Of a stretch of DNA of 64,000 bases, positions 1 through 7,319 are shown in pieces. The first letter of the stretch is position 1; every line of letters starts with the position of its first letter. A model generated the notes under the pieces. It made no database searches. It was not told the DNA's origin and saw only the letters and a program-made list of their open reading frames with translations. The stretch lies in NCBI GenBank assembly GCA_017454015.1, contig JAFTDW010000060.1:1-64000 (forward strand), given 5' to 3'. Source of the DNA: Bacteroidales bacterium (GTDB lineage: Bacteria; Bacteroidota; Bacteroidia; Bacteroidales; P3). Both the position numbers and the translations under genes were made by a program.

Positions 1-2
1 AT

Positions 3-107
3 GTGGCGACGTTCGCACTGCTTGAGGCGTGGTTTCAGCATCTTGTAGGAAGTAGCATCCCCGTTTTCTTCCGTAGCGTGAAAGCGTATGTCTTCGGGAA
101 AAAATAG
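3..107 (+). CDS. C-terminal fragment of an unidentified protein, cut by the window edge
   Basis: An open frame enters from the left edge and stops with TAG at 105-107, giving about 34 residues rich in hydrophobic and aromatic residues and ending in a basic tail (YVFGKK). It is followed 25 bases later by a strong hairpin terminator, which supports it as the true end of a gene. The fragment is too short to assign to a family. Confidence 0.35.
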   Translation: MATFALLEAWFQHLVGSSIPVFFRSVKAYVFGKK

Positions 108-131
108 ACTGTTGCATACCCGAAGCAGACC

Positions 132-172
132 AACGGCTGCCATCCTTGCGGACGGCAGCCGTTGCTGTTTTA
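132..172 (+). terminator. Rho-independent terminator of the truncated upstream gene
   Basis: Perfect 10-bp arms AACGGCTGCC (132-141) and GGCAGCCGTT (154-163), with extra inner pairing around a TTGC loop, are followed by GCTGTTTT. It separates the left-edge fragment from the redox locus. Confidence 0.75.
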
Positions 173-235
173 AGAAACCGCAATATGTGAAACAATTGCC
201 GTAGTTTGTGCAACAGCCGTTTCGGGGTTTTGTCG

Positions 236-243
236 TATCTTTG
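236..243 (+). promoter_or_regulatory. Bacteroidota -7 box (TATCTTTG) for the flavodoxin gene
   Basis: TATCTTTG fits the TAnnTTTG consensus of the Bacteroidota housekeeping sigma factor. It lies 65 bases before the ATG at 308 and after the terminator at 132-172. I see no clear TTTG -33 box at the right spacing. Confidence 0.5.
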
Positions 244-307
244 CAGTTGGAAACCGATGGTAACGCACGGTTGCAAATCTTTAAAAAATAACATAAAGTA
301 AACAAAT

Positions 308-916
308 ATGAAAGTAAAAAACATTCTCACGGCAGCCCTCGCACTCCTTTTGGCCACGGGCTGCAACGGTCAAAACAAACAGGAAGTCAAACCATCAAAA
401 AGTAACGCAATGAGCAAATCAATCGTCATCTTCTTCTCCCACGCGGGCGACAATTACAGCGTGGGCAACATCGAGGTCGGCAACACCAAGATTGTGGCCG
501 ACTACATCAGCGAAATCACCGGTGCGGCGCAGTACGAAATCGTCACCCACAAGTACGACGGCATGGCCTACACGCCGCTTATCAACCTCGCCAAGGAGGA
601 AGCCAACAAGGGCGAGCTGCCGCCCTACGAGGGCACGGCACCCGACCTGTCGCAGTACGACACCGTATTCATCGGCGGTCCCGTGTGGTGGGGCACCTAT
701 CCGCAGGTGATGTTTACTTTGTTTAAGGACATCAACCTCGACGGCAAGACCGTCATCCCCTTCACCACCCACGAGGGCAGCGGCCTCGCCTCGTGCGTCA
801 GCGACGTGAAGCGCGAGTTTCCCAAAGCCAACGTCACCAAAGGCTGGAGCATCTACGGTCACGAAGTCCGCACTGGCAGGACGAAGGTGGAGAAATGGCT
901 GCAAGGCATCAAATAA
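308..916 (+). CDS. Flavodoxin-family lipoprotein
   Basis: The 202-aa product has a lipoprotein signal (LLLATGC, Cys19), then from about residue 38 a flavodoxin fold: a first beta strand SIVIFFSHAGDNY with the FMN-phosphate loop, and a GGPVWWGTYP segment near residues 120-129, which in this family contacts the flavin. The flavodoxin_4-type family binds FMN and carries electrons. A Met at residue 35 (MSKSIVIFF) could start a cytoplasmic form, but the first ATG gives a good signal peptide and follows the -7 box. It is 18 bases ahead of the DUF362 gene, in a probable redox operon. Confidence 0.85.
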   Translation: MKVKNILTAALALLLATGCNGQNKQEVKPSKSNAMSKSIVIFFSHAGDNYSVGNIEVGNTKIVADYISEITGAAQYEIVTHKYDGMAYTPLINLAKEEANKGELPPYEGTAPDLSQYDTVFIGGPVWWGTYPQVMFTLFKDINLDGKTVIPFTTHEGSGLASCVSDVKREFPKANVTKGWSIYGHEVRTGRTKVEKWLQGIK

Positions 917-934
917 TCAAAAAACAGTAACACA

Positions 935-1921
935 ATGAAGAAATTAGCATTATTCGCATTTGCGGCCACCCTTGCACTGGTGGGCTGCAAAAACAGCCAG
1001 CCCGCCGAGGCGCAACTCGCCGAGGACGAGGCTGTCGTTTACCTGACCAAGGACATCAGCCCCGAGGGGCTTGTCAAAATCTACGAGGCGCTGGGCGTGG
1101 AGGCCGAAGGGCGCGTGGCTGTGAAAATCTCGACCGGCGAGGCGGGCAACCCCAACAGCCTCAAGCCCGAACTCATTGGGTCGCTGGTGAAACTCGTGAA
1201 CGGCAAGCTGGTGGAGTGCAACACCACATACGCAGGCAAGCGCCGCTTCACCGAGGACCACTTGAAGGTCATCGAGGAGCACGGCTACAATCGCATCGGT
1301 GGCGTGGATATTATGGACGCCGAAGGCGAGATGCAGATACCCGTGCGCGACACCACCTATATGAAGTACAATCTCGTGGGCAAGAACCTCGCCAACTACG
1401 ACTTTATGATCAACCTCGCCCACTTCAAGGGCCACCAGATGGGCGGCTTCGGCGGCGTGCTGAAGAACGCCAGCATCGGCGTGGCATCGGCCAACGGCAA
1501 GGCCTACATCCACAGCAACGGACGCAACCTGGTGCCGGAGAACTGGCCGCAGTATGCCGAGCCGGAGAATCAGGACAAGTTCCTCGAATGTATGGCCAAT
1601 GCTGCCGCCGCGGTGCACGACTATTTCAAGGGCAAGGTGCTATACATCGCCGTGATGAACAACATGAGCATCGACTGCGACTGCAACGGCAACCCCACGC
1701 CCGTTGCCCTGCAGGACATCGGCATCCTCGCCTCCACCGACCCCGTGGCCCTCGACCAGGCCTGCATCGACCTCGTGCTGGGCGTGGAGCAGAGCGAGAC
1801 GAACGACGTGGCCTCCATGCGTGAGCGTATCGAGAGCCGTCACGGCATCCACACCGTCGAGCACGCCGAATCCATCGGCCTCGGCACCCGCAAGTACCAC
1901 ATCGTGAGCATCGACAAATGA
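935..1921 (+). CDS. DUF362 domain lipoprotein
   Basis: The 328-aa product starts with a lipoprotein signal peptide (ALVGC, Cys18) followed by a full DUF362 domain. Typical features are the AHFKGHQMGGFGG segment in the middle and DCDCNGNP...DIGILASTDPVALDQA near the C-terminus. DUF362 proteins are often linked to Fe-S or flavin redox chemistry, but no reaction is established. I see no ferredoxin-type CxxCxxC cluster motif. It sits between a flavodoxin and a rubredoxin remnant, which argues for electron transfer. Its stop overlaps an ATG (ATGA at 1918-1921), suggesting that a coupled gene once followed. A truncated second copy lies at 4563-4850. Confidence 0.85.
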   Translation: MKKLALFAFAATLALVGCKNSQPAEAQLAEDEAVVYLTKDISPEGLVKIYEALGVEAEGRVAVKISTGEAGNPNSLKPELIGSLVKLVNGKLVECNTTYAGKRRFTEDHLKVIEEHGYNRIGGVDIMDAEGEMQIPVRDTTYMKYNLVGKNLANYDFMINLAHFKGHQMGGFGGVLKNASIGVASANGKAYIHSNGRNLVPENWPQYAEPENQDKFLECMANAAAAVHDYFKGKVLYIAVMNNMSIDCDCNGNPTPVALQDIGILASTDPVALDQACIDLVLGVEQSETNDVASMRERIESRHGIHTVEHAESIGLGTRKYHIVSIDK

Positions 1922-2075
1922 AAGCTAGCAAGAAGCCTCCGGCAAGTATGTATGCTCCATCTGCGGCTATGTCTATGATCCCGCAGAGCACGACGGCGTC
2001 GCTTTCGAAGACCTCCCCGACGACTGGCGCTGCCCCCGCTGCAAGCAGCCCAAGGAGAAATTCAACGTTGCGTAA
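1918..2075 (+). pseudogene. Rubredoxin, 5' end out of frame
   Basis: The frame ending at TAA 2073-2075 encodes an unmistakable rubredoxin core: [13 protein letters not shown], then [17 protein letters not shown], with both CxxC iron-binding pairs. That frame is closed upstream by TAG at 1926-1928 and has no start codon before the first Cys. The natural start would be the ATG at 1918, which overlaps the DUF362 stop, but it reads one base out of register with the rubredoxin. A single missing base between about 1921 and 1941 would explain this. Either the gene is broken, the assembly has a base error, or a -1 shift occurs during translation. The first two are more likely. Confidence 0.75.
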
Positions 2076-2082
2076 AGCGAGA

Positions 2083-2106
2083 GCAGAGTGAGTTTGCTCA
2101 CTCTGC
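2083..2106 (+). terminator. 10-bp perfect hairpin after the rubredoxin remnant
   Basis: GCAGAGTGAG, loop TTTG, CTCACTCTGC. The stem is perfect but no T-run follows, so it may stabilise the 3' end of the message rather than terminate transcription by itself; a clear terminator follows 60 bases later. Confidence 0.45.
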
Positions 2107-2167
2107 CGAGCCAAAGCAACGTCACTGAAAGTAACAAGGCTTGATGAAACCTCCAATCCAACACACC

Positions 2168-2200
2168 ACGGCAAGCGTCCACACGCTTGCCGTTTCTTTT
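2168..2200 (+). terminator. Rho-independent terminator of the flavodoxin-DUF362 operon
   Basis: An 11-bp perfect stem ACGGCAAGCGT (2168-2178), loop CCAC, ACGCTTGCCGT (2183-2193), followed by TTCTTTT. Confidence 0.85.
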
Positions 2201-2271
2201 AGACTGTATACCTAAGCAATAAAACCAGCAACGCGGCGTTATTACGCACAGAAATAAATAGATTGACAAAT

Positions 2272-2808
2272 ATGAAGAAAGTAATCGTAATCTCAACCAG
2301 CCTCCGCCCAGGGTCGAACAGCGACATGCTCGCCGACCAATTCATCGAGGGCGCCCGAATCGCCGGCAACGAGGTGGAGAAAATCGCCCTCGCGGACAAG
2401 AACATCCAGTTCTGCAAAGGCTGTCTGGCTTGCCAGAAACTGGGGCGCTGCGTCATCAGCGATGACGTGAACGACATCATGGCCAAGGTGCTGGAGGCCG
2501 ACGTGGTGTGCTGGGCCACGCCCATCTACTACTACGAGATGAGCGGCCAGATGAAAACCCTCATCGACCGTATGAACGCCATGTACCCTAAGGATTACCG
2601 CTTCCGCGATGTCTATCTGCTGGCTACCGCCACCGAGGACGAGGAACACGTCCCCCAGCGGGCCATCACGGGCCTCACCGGCTGGATCGACTGCTACCCC
2701 AAGAGCCGCCTCGCCGGCACGCTTTTCTGCGGCGGCGTGACCATGCCCCGCTCCATCGAGGGCAACGCCAAGCTTCAGGAAGCATACGAAATGGGAAAAC
2801 AGGTGTAA
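2272..2808 (+). CDS. NADPH-dependent FMN reductase / flavodoxin-fold protein with Cys motif
   Basis: The 178-aa product opens with STSLRPGSNSD (residues 8-18), the phosphate-binding loop of NADPH-dependent FMN reductase-like proteins. It carries C48, C51, C54 and C60 in FCKGCLACQKLGRC, a pattern seen in iron-sulfur flavoproteins and related oxidoreductases. ATPIYYYEMSGQMKTLIDR is the usual flavin-side segment. I chose ATG 2272 over the upstream TTG at 2263 because MKKVIVIS is the normal start of the fold. The terminator at 2168-2200 implies its own promoter. The substrate is unknown. Confidence 0.85.
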   Translation: MKKVIVISTSLRPGSNSDMLADQFIEGARIAGNEVEKIALADKNIQFCKGCLACQKLGRCVISDDVNDIMAKVLEADVVCWATPIYYYEMSGQMKTLIDRMNAMYPKDYRFRDVYLLATATEDEEHVPQRAITGLTGWIDCYPKSRLAGTLFCGGVTMPRSIEGNAKLQEAYEMGKQV

Positions 2809-2810
2809 TT

Positions 2811-4421
2811 ATGAACGAACAACTCACTGGAAAAAAACATGGCGGCAGCAGCGGACTCTGTGCCTACGTGCAGCGAAGCATACGGCTGGGACTTATGGTA
2901 ACGATGCTGTTGGTTGGCTGGCATTGCAAAGCACAGGAGGTGATGATGGACCTACAGCCGCATCTGGGTACACATGCCCATGTGAGGCTGCAGAAAGCGG
3001 CGGAGTACCACGGTCGCTACTATTGCGCGTTCCACTATTACGCCTTATTCCCCCGAGGAAGTGGGGCAATGATGGTTGTGGTAGACGGACTCAGCGGACG
3101 GTGGAAATTGGCACCGCTACCCGTGGAACACAGAATGCACTATCTAGACGACCTCTTTGTGCGCCACGATACCCTCTTTTACCACCACTATGGTTCATGG
3201 ACTGCATACGACCACTGGTTCGACACGGTGGCGATGCAGTGGCGCGAGTGCGGGAAGACGGGTGACTTGATACACGAGGATGCCGACTATCGAGTATATG
3301 CGATGAACCATGGAGAATGGGGCCAGTGTACGTGGTTTATCCACTGTGCCACAGGACGTCAGCTGGTGATGGCGGGAATCGGATGGGTGTGCCGTGCGGG
3401 CGACGACTATTACTTGGTGGAGCCCGCGATGGTGCGTCGAGTGAGCCTTGTCCAACTGGCAGCCGCCGAGCCTTCAGCATTACCCATGGCGCAAGCCGAT
3501 ACAAGCCACTCAATGGAAGGATACATAAGGAATATGCTCCTCGGTGATACTGTCTATCGCACTCGTGATTATGATGGCTACATGGATGGCTACCTGCAGC
3601 AGCGGCGCGACACGATGATTGTGGCTCCCTTTGTCGAGGAGGACAGCCTGAGGCTGATTGTGGATTTGCCGACGGGAACGGCGGTGATGCGCGTGAGTGA
3701 TGGGTGTGAGTTGCCGGTGTCCCAACTGGAGACAATAACGGATTTGGGATATCGATGCAAGTTGCAGCGTCCGCAATACACTTGGCGGGGAATGATGCAA
3801 GAGGGTAGATTGCTGCTGGTGTGGCAGGAGGATGAGTTCGAGGATGGGCTGCTGCTGGTGGACGACGGGCAGTTAAGCAGGCTTCAACTGCGGCACAATA
3901 TCGACACCCTGCCTGTGATGTCAACCGACGGTTTGGACTCGCTGCTGCCCTTTCTGGCCTCAGGGTGGGGAAATCTGAAGGATAACGAAATACGCAATTT
4001 CCTGATGGCCCAAGGCACCTACTTCTGTGGCGAGGATAGTCTGCTGCGCAACGCCTACTTCGAGGAGGATGCGGGAATCGACGAGCGGCAACACCACTGC
4101 GACCGCTATATCCGCCGCGTCGACACACTCTACCGGATGAGCATCGAGGTCTGTCTGCGCAACGCCGATAGCGTGTCAGACGGTCTGTTCGTCGACTTCG
4201 GACTGCCTGAAACCTATGTAAATCCCTCACATTCGCTGTGGGACCGTTTGGGCTACGAGGGCCGCCAACGCAGTTTCCAGCGTACCAATGCACAAGTGAC
4301 GGCTCGCCTCGACACCCTCTGTGGTCCTCATAGCCACGTGGGTAAAAATGACCTTCTTTGGCATCTTGGCGCCTTACGACTCCGCTACTACCCCAATAGC
4401 CAACGCCTGCTGTTATGGTGA
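2811..4421 (+). CDS. Unknown exported protein, 536 aa
   Basis: I do not recognise the family. A hydrophobic segment at about residues 27-38 (LGLMVTMLLVGW) after basic residues, followed by CKAQE, suggests a signal peptide; Met29 (2895) is an alternative start that gives a compact signal. The rest is soluble and rich in Trp, Tyr and Asp, with no transmembrane segment or catalytic motif that I can identify. The start is two bases after the FMN reductase stop, so the two genes are probably cotranscribed. Confidence 0.7.
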   Translation: MNEQLTGKKHGGSSGLCAYVQRSIRLGLMVTMLLVGWHCKAQEVMMDLQPHLGTHAHVRLQKAAEYHGRYYCAFHYYALFPRGSGAMMVVVDGLSGRWKLAPLPVEHRMHYLDDLFVRHDTLFYHHYGSWTAYDHWFDTVAMQWRECGKTGDLIHEDADYRVYAMNHGEWGQCTWFIHCATGRQLVMAGIGWVCRAGDDYYLVEPAMVRRVSLVQLAAAEPSALPMAQADTSHSMEGYIRNMLLGDTVYRTRDYDGYMDGYLQQRRDTMIVAPFVEEDSLRLIVDLPTGTAVMRVSDGCELPVSQLETITDLGYRCKLQRPQYTWRGMMQEGRLLLVWQEDEFEDGLLLVDDGQLSRLQLRHNIDTLPVMSTDGLDSLLPFLASGWGNLKDNEIRNFLMAQGTYFCGEDSLLRNAYFEEDAGIDERQHHCDRYIRRVDTLYRMSIEVCLRNADSVSDGLFVDFGLPETYVNPSHSLWDRLGYEGRQRSFQRTNAQVTARLDTLCGPHSHVGKNDLLWHLGALRLRYYPNSQRLLLW

Positions 4422-4562
4422 TGTATTTAAATCATGAGACCACTTTCTCGGTCAATCCTTACGTCGGTTGCATCCATGCCTGCATATATTGACATTATGA
4501 GAATTAACCACATGGCTCTCTACTGCCTTGAATTAAAACAGGTAACATAATAAACACAGACA

Positions 4563-4850
4563 ATGAAGAAATCAGCATTATTCGCATTCGCAGCCACCCT
4601 TGCACTGGTGGGCTGCAAAAACAGCCAGCCCGCCGAGGCGCAACTCGCCGAGGACGAGGCTGTCGTTTACCTGACCAAGGACATCAGCCCCGAAGGGCTA
4701 CTCAACATATACAAGGCACTAGGCGTGGAGGCCGAAGGGTGCGTGGCCATCAAGATGAGCACCGGCGAGGGCAGCAACCCCAACTACCTGGAATCGCCAC
4801 CCGGAGGTGATTTTAGAGGTTGCCTATATAAGAGGTATGAGTGGGGCTGA
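4563..4850 (+). pseudogene. Truncated duplicate of the DUF362 lipoprotein gene
   Basis: The first 78 or so codons match the gene at 935-1921 almost exactly, including signal peptide and lipobox; drift appears only near the end (for example NPNYL against NPNSL). Homology stops near 4790, inside the DUF362 domain, and the frame runs through unrelated sequence (hairpin motif at 4796-4824) to a stop at 4850. About 75% of the domain is missing, so it is a 5' remnant of a duplication. Its 3' end overlaps the end of the opposite-strand gene at 4824. Confidence 0.85.
4796..4824 (+). repeat. Short hairpin motif resembling the mosaic repeat at 26400-26432
   Basis: GCCACCCGGAGGTGATTTTA followed by GAGGTTGCCT parallels the unit at 26400-26430 (GCCCC-TCC-GGGGC, then AATTTTTAGAGGTCGCCT). 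The pairing core differs but the downstream constant part is nearly the same. It marks the break point of the DUF362 duplicate. Confidence 0.45.
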
Positions 4851-5606
4851 TATGTTGTCGCTGTTTTTCTCGCGTCGCTCTGCCTCGGCAAAATAGTCTT
4901 CGAGGTGTTTGAACAGATATTTTAAGCCGTTTACTTTTTTCTGTGCCAGGCTTATCTTAGGGGCGTTCCTGCGCTTAGGCGCCGGTTTGGGCAATGGCTC
5001 TTCTACCGTGGGCATGTCGCCGAAAAGATTGGTTTGTACTATGGTGGGGCGTTCTGTAACTGTTGCGACCTTAGGCTCGCAGCTTTGGACAACCCACAGG
5101 TCGTCGTTGCTGTCGTCTTGCTCAATGTCGTTTTCGCAGTCTCTCAGATCGATGGTTTCGCAGGTCAAAATATTTTGTTTCAGCGTATTCAGTAGAGCTA
5201 TCTTATATTGCTCGGCAGGATTGCCCCCCTGGCCGCCTCCATCGCCGTTGATGGTCTCCATTATATTGTCCATCATGTCCCATGCGTCGTCACCTGATAT
5301 TATTAGCAGCAGGTTGCAGGTTACATGCAGGTCGGCCACAAGATGAGGTGCAGCGCCTATGTCGAGCAAGATATAGCGTAGTTTACGGAGGTCGTCGAAT
5401 TGGTGGAACAAAGGGCACGACACCGGTACTGAGCCGACGGCAGGCTGCGCCATAAGGTCGTGACAACGCCATAGTCCGTACTTAAATATTTCGTTTAATA
5501 TATGCGCCACTTCGAAATGAGGCACAATTACTTGCATGGCAAGGATTGCGGTATTGTCTACCGTCAGCATCATCTCGTCGAACTGTACGTTGCTTCGTTT
5601 TTTCAT
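4824..5606 (-). CDS. Unknown 260-aa protein coupled to a radical SAM gene
   Basis: I do not recognise a family. No signal peptide or transmembrane segment is visible. The middle is acidic and Gly/Asn-rich (NGDGGGQGG), a Pro-rich linker follows (VEEPLPKPAPKRR), and the C-terminus has a basic helical stretch (KVNGLKYLFKHLEDYFAEAERR) that looks like a short coiled coil. It starts at the ATGA overlap (5603-5606) with the radical SAM gene, so translation is probably coupled and a role beside that enzyme is plausible. Confidence 0.65.
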   Translation of the reverse strand: MKKRSNVQFDEMMLTVDNTAILAMQVIVPHFEVAHILNEIFKYGLWRCHDLMAQPAVGSVPVSCPLFHQFDDLRKLRYILLDIGAAPHLVADLHVTCNLLLIISGDDAWDMMDNIMETINGDGGGQGGNPAEQYKIALLNTLKQNILTCETIDLRDCENDIEQDDSNDDLWVVQSCEPKVATVTERPTIVQTNLFGDMPTVEEPLPKPAPKRRNAPKISLAQKKVNGLKYLFKHLEDYFAEAERREKNSDNISAPLIPLI

Positions 5607-6505
5607 TTGAAAGAATCTTTTTTAGAGAAGTTGGGCAGGCAGCTTTCCGAGGCATCGAGTGACTGTGTCCAGCCGTGGCTGAAGCCCAGTTGTTGCATGT
5701 GGCTGACCACGGTGTTGTACTCATCGCTGTTCAGTGTCCTGTAGAGCTCGTCGGGTAGTGGCATGCCGTCGGGCGGGCGGTATTGCCCCATGAGCGAAAG
5801 ATGTATGTTGTTGCCGATGTTGTCGGCTATCCAGTTGAGGGTCTCTATGCTGTTGTCCACCGCCCCCGGCAATACGAGATGGCGGACAATTATGCCTCGA
5901 AAAGCCAGCCCGTCGTCGCCTGTTAGCAGTCGCGTGCCGCGCAGGCGCACCATCTCGAGCAGCGCCGCGCGGGCTTTGGCGGGGTAGTCGGCGGCATTGG
6001 AGTAACGCGCCGCAAGTTGTGGGTCGCTGTATTTGAGGTCGGGCAGATAGATGTCGATGTACGGGTCTACGGAGCGGAGGGTCTCAATGCTGTCGTAACA
6101 GTTGGTGTTATAGATGGTTGTGGGGTGCAATCCACGTTGCCATATAGCCTCCATAATAGCAGGTATGCTGTCGGCGTAGTGGCTCGGGCTTACAAAGCCG
6201 AGCAAGGGTTCGCTGCTTTGCAGCAGCTCGCCAATGCGGTCAGCCACCTCGTCGAGGCTGTGGTAGAAAATCTTGTCGGGGGCTACCACACGACGGCTTA
6301 TCTCGTTGTTCTGACAATAGATACATCCCAAGTTGCAGTGGGCGAAGAAGAGGTTGCACACGCCGCGCTCTCCCGAGAGCACTGGCTCTTCGCCACGGTG
6401 TATGGCGATGCTTGCCACCTCGGGTGTTGCGGTGGCGCCACAGAAGCCTGTCCGTACCTGACGGTCGACAAGGCACTGGCGGGGGCATATAGTGCAGAGG
6501 CTCAT
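5603..6505 (-). CDS. Radical SAM protein, PflX/COG1313-like
   Basis: The 300-aa product has a CX3CX2C radical SAM cluster motif (C57, C61, C64 in HCNLGCIYCQN) and an N-terminal Cys group (C4, C7, C11, C22) typical of the PflX-type pyruvate formate-lyase-activating-enzyme homologs. These bind a 4Fe-4S cluster and S-adenosylmethionine; the physiological target is not established. I chose the ATG at 6505 because it overlaps the upstream methyltransferase stop as ATGA; a longer frame to 6565 exists but adds a non-family extension. The unknown 260-aa gene follows, also by an ATGA overlap. Confidence 0.85.
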   Translation of the reverse strand: MSLCTICPRQCLVDRQVRTGFCGATATPEVASIAIHRGEEPVLSGERGVCNLFFAHCNLGCIYCQNNEISRRVVAPDKIFYHSLDEVADRIGELLQSSEPLLGFVSPSHYADSIPAIMEAIWQRGLHPTTIYNTNCYDSIETLRSVDPYIDIYLPDLKYSDPQLAARYSNAADYPAKARAALLEMVRLRGTRLLTGDDGLAFRGIIVRHLVLPGAVDNSIETLNWIADNIGNNIHLSLMGQYRPPDGMPLPDELYRTLNSDEYNTVVSHMQQLGFSHGWTQSLDASESCLPNFSKKDSFK

Positions 6506-7209
6506 CTCCCTATAAGAAATACGGTGTTGCGTTTGTTGAGGCTGGGCAGCCCCTGCACTTGCCATTGTAAGGCCGACAGGGTGCGCAGGTATTGTGTGGG
6601 CATGGTGAGTTCGCAGGCCACGCAGATGAGGGTGTCGGGGTGCAATGTCTCAACGAGGCTTTGCATCATGTGGTCGTTGCGGTAGGGGGCTTCTATGAAG
6701 AGCTGCGTCTCGTCGTCGCGCATGACGCGCTGCTCCAACTGCCGTATTGTCTTGGCACGCTCCGACGCGTTGACAGGCAGATAGCCGCGGAAGGCAAACC
6801 GCTGCCCGTTGAGTCCGGACCCCATAAGTGCCAGTAGGAGAGAGGAGGGGCCCACCAAAGGCACCACCTCGATGCCGCGGCTCTGGGCAAGGTGGGTCAC
6901 CAGCCGCCCGGGGTCGGCGATGCAGGGCAGACCAGCCTCGGAGAGCAAACCCACGTTCTCGCCGCGCGAGACGGCGTCGAGATAGTGAGCCACTTCCGAA
7001 TCGGAGGTGTGCTCGTTGAGCAGAAAGAACTCGGTGTCGTCGATGGCGCGACAGTAGCCTGCACGTTTCAAGAACCTGCGGGCGGTGCGCAGCTCCTCCA
7101 CAATGAAAGTAGCGCAGCTGTCGAGCAGCGCCTTGTTGGCGGCAGGCAACACAGACTCAATGTCGTCGCCACCTATCGGTACGGGAAAAAGTATAAGCTT
7201 TCCTGCCAT
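6502..7209 (-). CDS. SAM-dependent tetrapyrrole-methylase-fold methyltransferase, RsmI-like
   Basis: The 235-aa product has the RsmI/tetrapyrrole methylase fold: LILFPVPIGG at the N-terminus, the central LLSEAGLPCIADPGRLV segment (family form SDAGTPxISDPG), and VPLVGPSSLLLALMGSGL. RsmI proper 2'-O-methylates C1402 of 16S rRNA; this shorter relative keeps the AdoMet-binding loops but is divergent, and Bacteroidota often carry both forms. It is the first gene of the three-gene minus-strand unit ending at 4824. Confidence 0.8.
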   Translation of the reverse strand: MAGKLILFPVPIGGDDIESVLPAANKALLDSCATFIVEELRTARRFLKRAGYCRAIDDTEFFLLNEHTSDSEVAHYLDAVSRGENVGLLSEAGLPCIADPGRLVTHLAQSRGIEVVPLVGPSSLLLALMGSGLNGQRFAFRGYLPVNASERAKTIRQLEQRVMRDDETQLFIEAPYRNDHMMQSLVETLHPDTLICVACELTMPTQYLRTLSALQWQVQGLPSLNKRNTVFLIGR

Positions 7210-7224
7210 GTCAATTTTTTTTCG

Positions 7225-7232
7225 TAACTTTG
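7225..7232 (+). promoter_or_regulatory. -7 box (TAACTTTG) for the methionine gamma-lyase gene
   Basis: TAACTTTG fits TAnnTTTG and lies about 88 bases upstream of the ATG at 7320, in the divergent gap with the methyltransferase gene. Confidence 0.6.
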
Positions 7233-7319
7233 CAAAATTGTTTTTTGCTGTTCTAAATTACGCAAAAAGTACAATTATATTATAGTAATAAATAAAAACA
7301 TATAAACAAAAAGACGACA

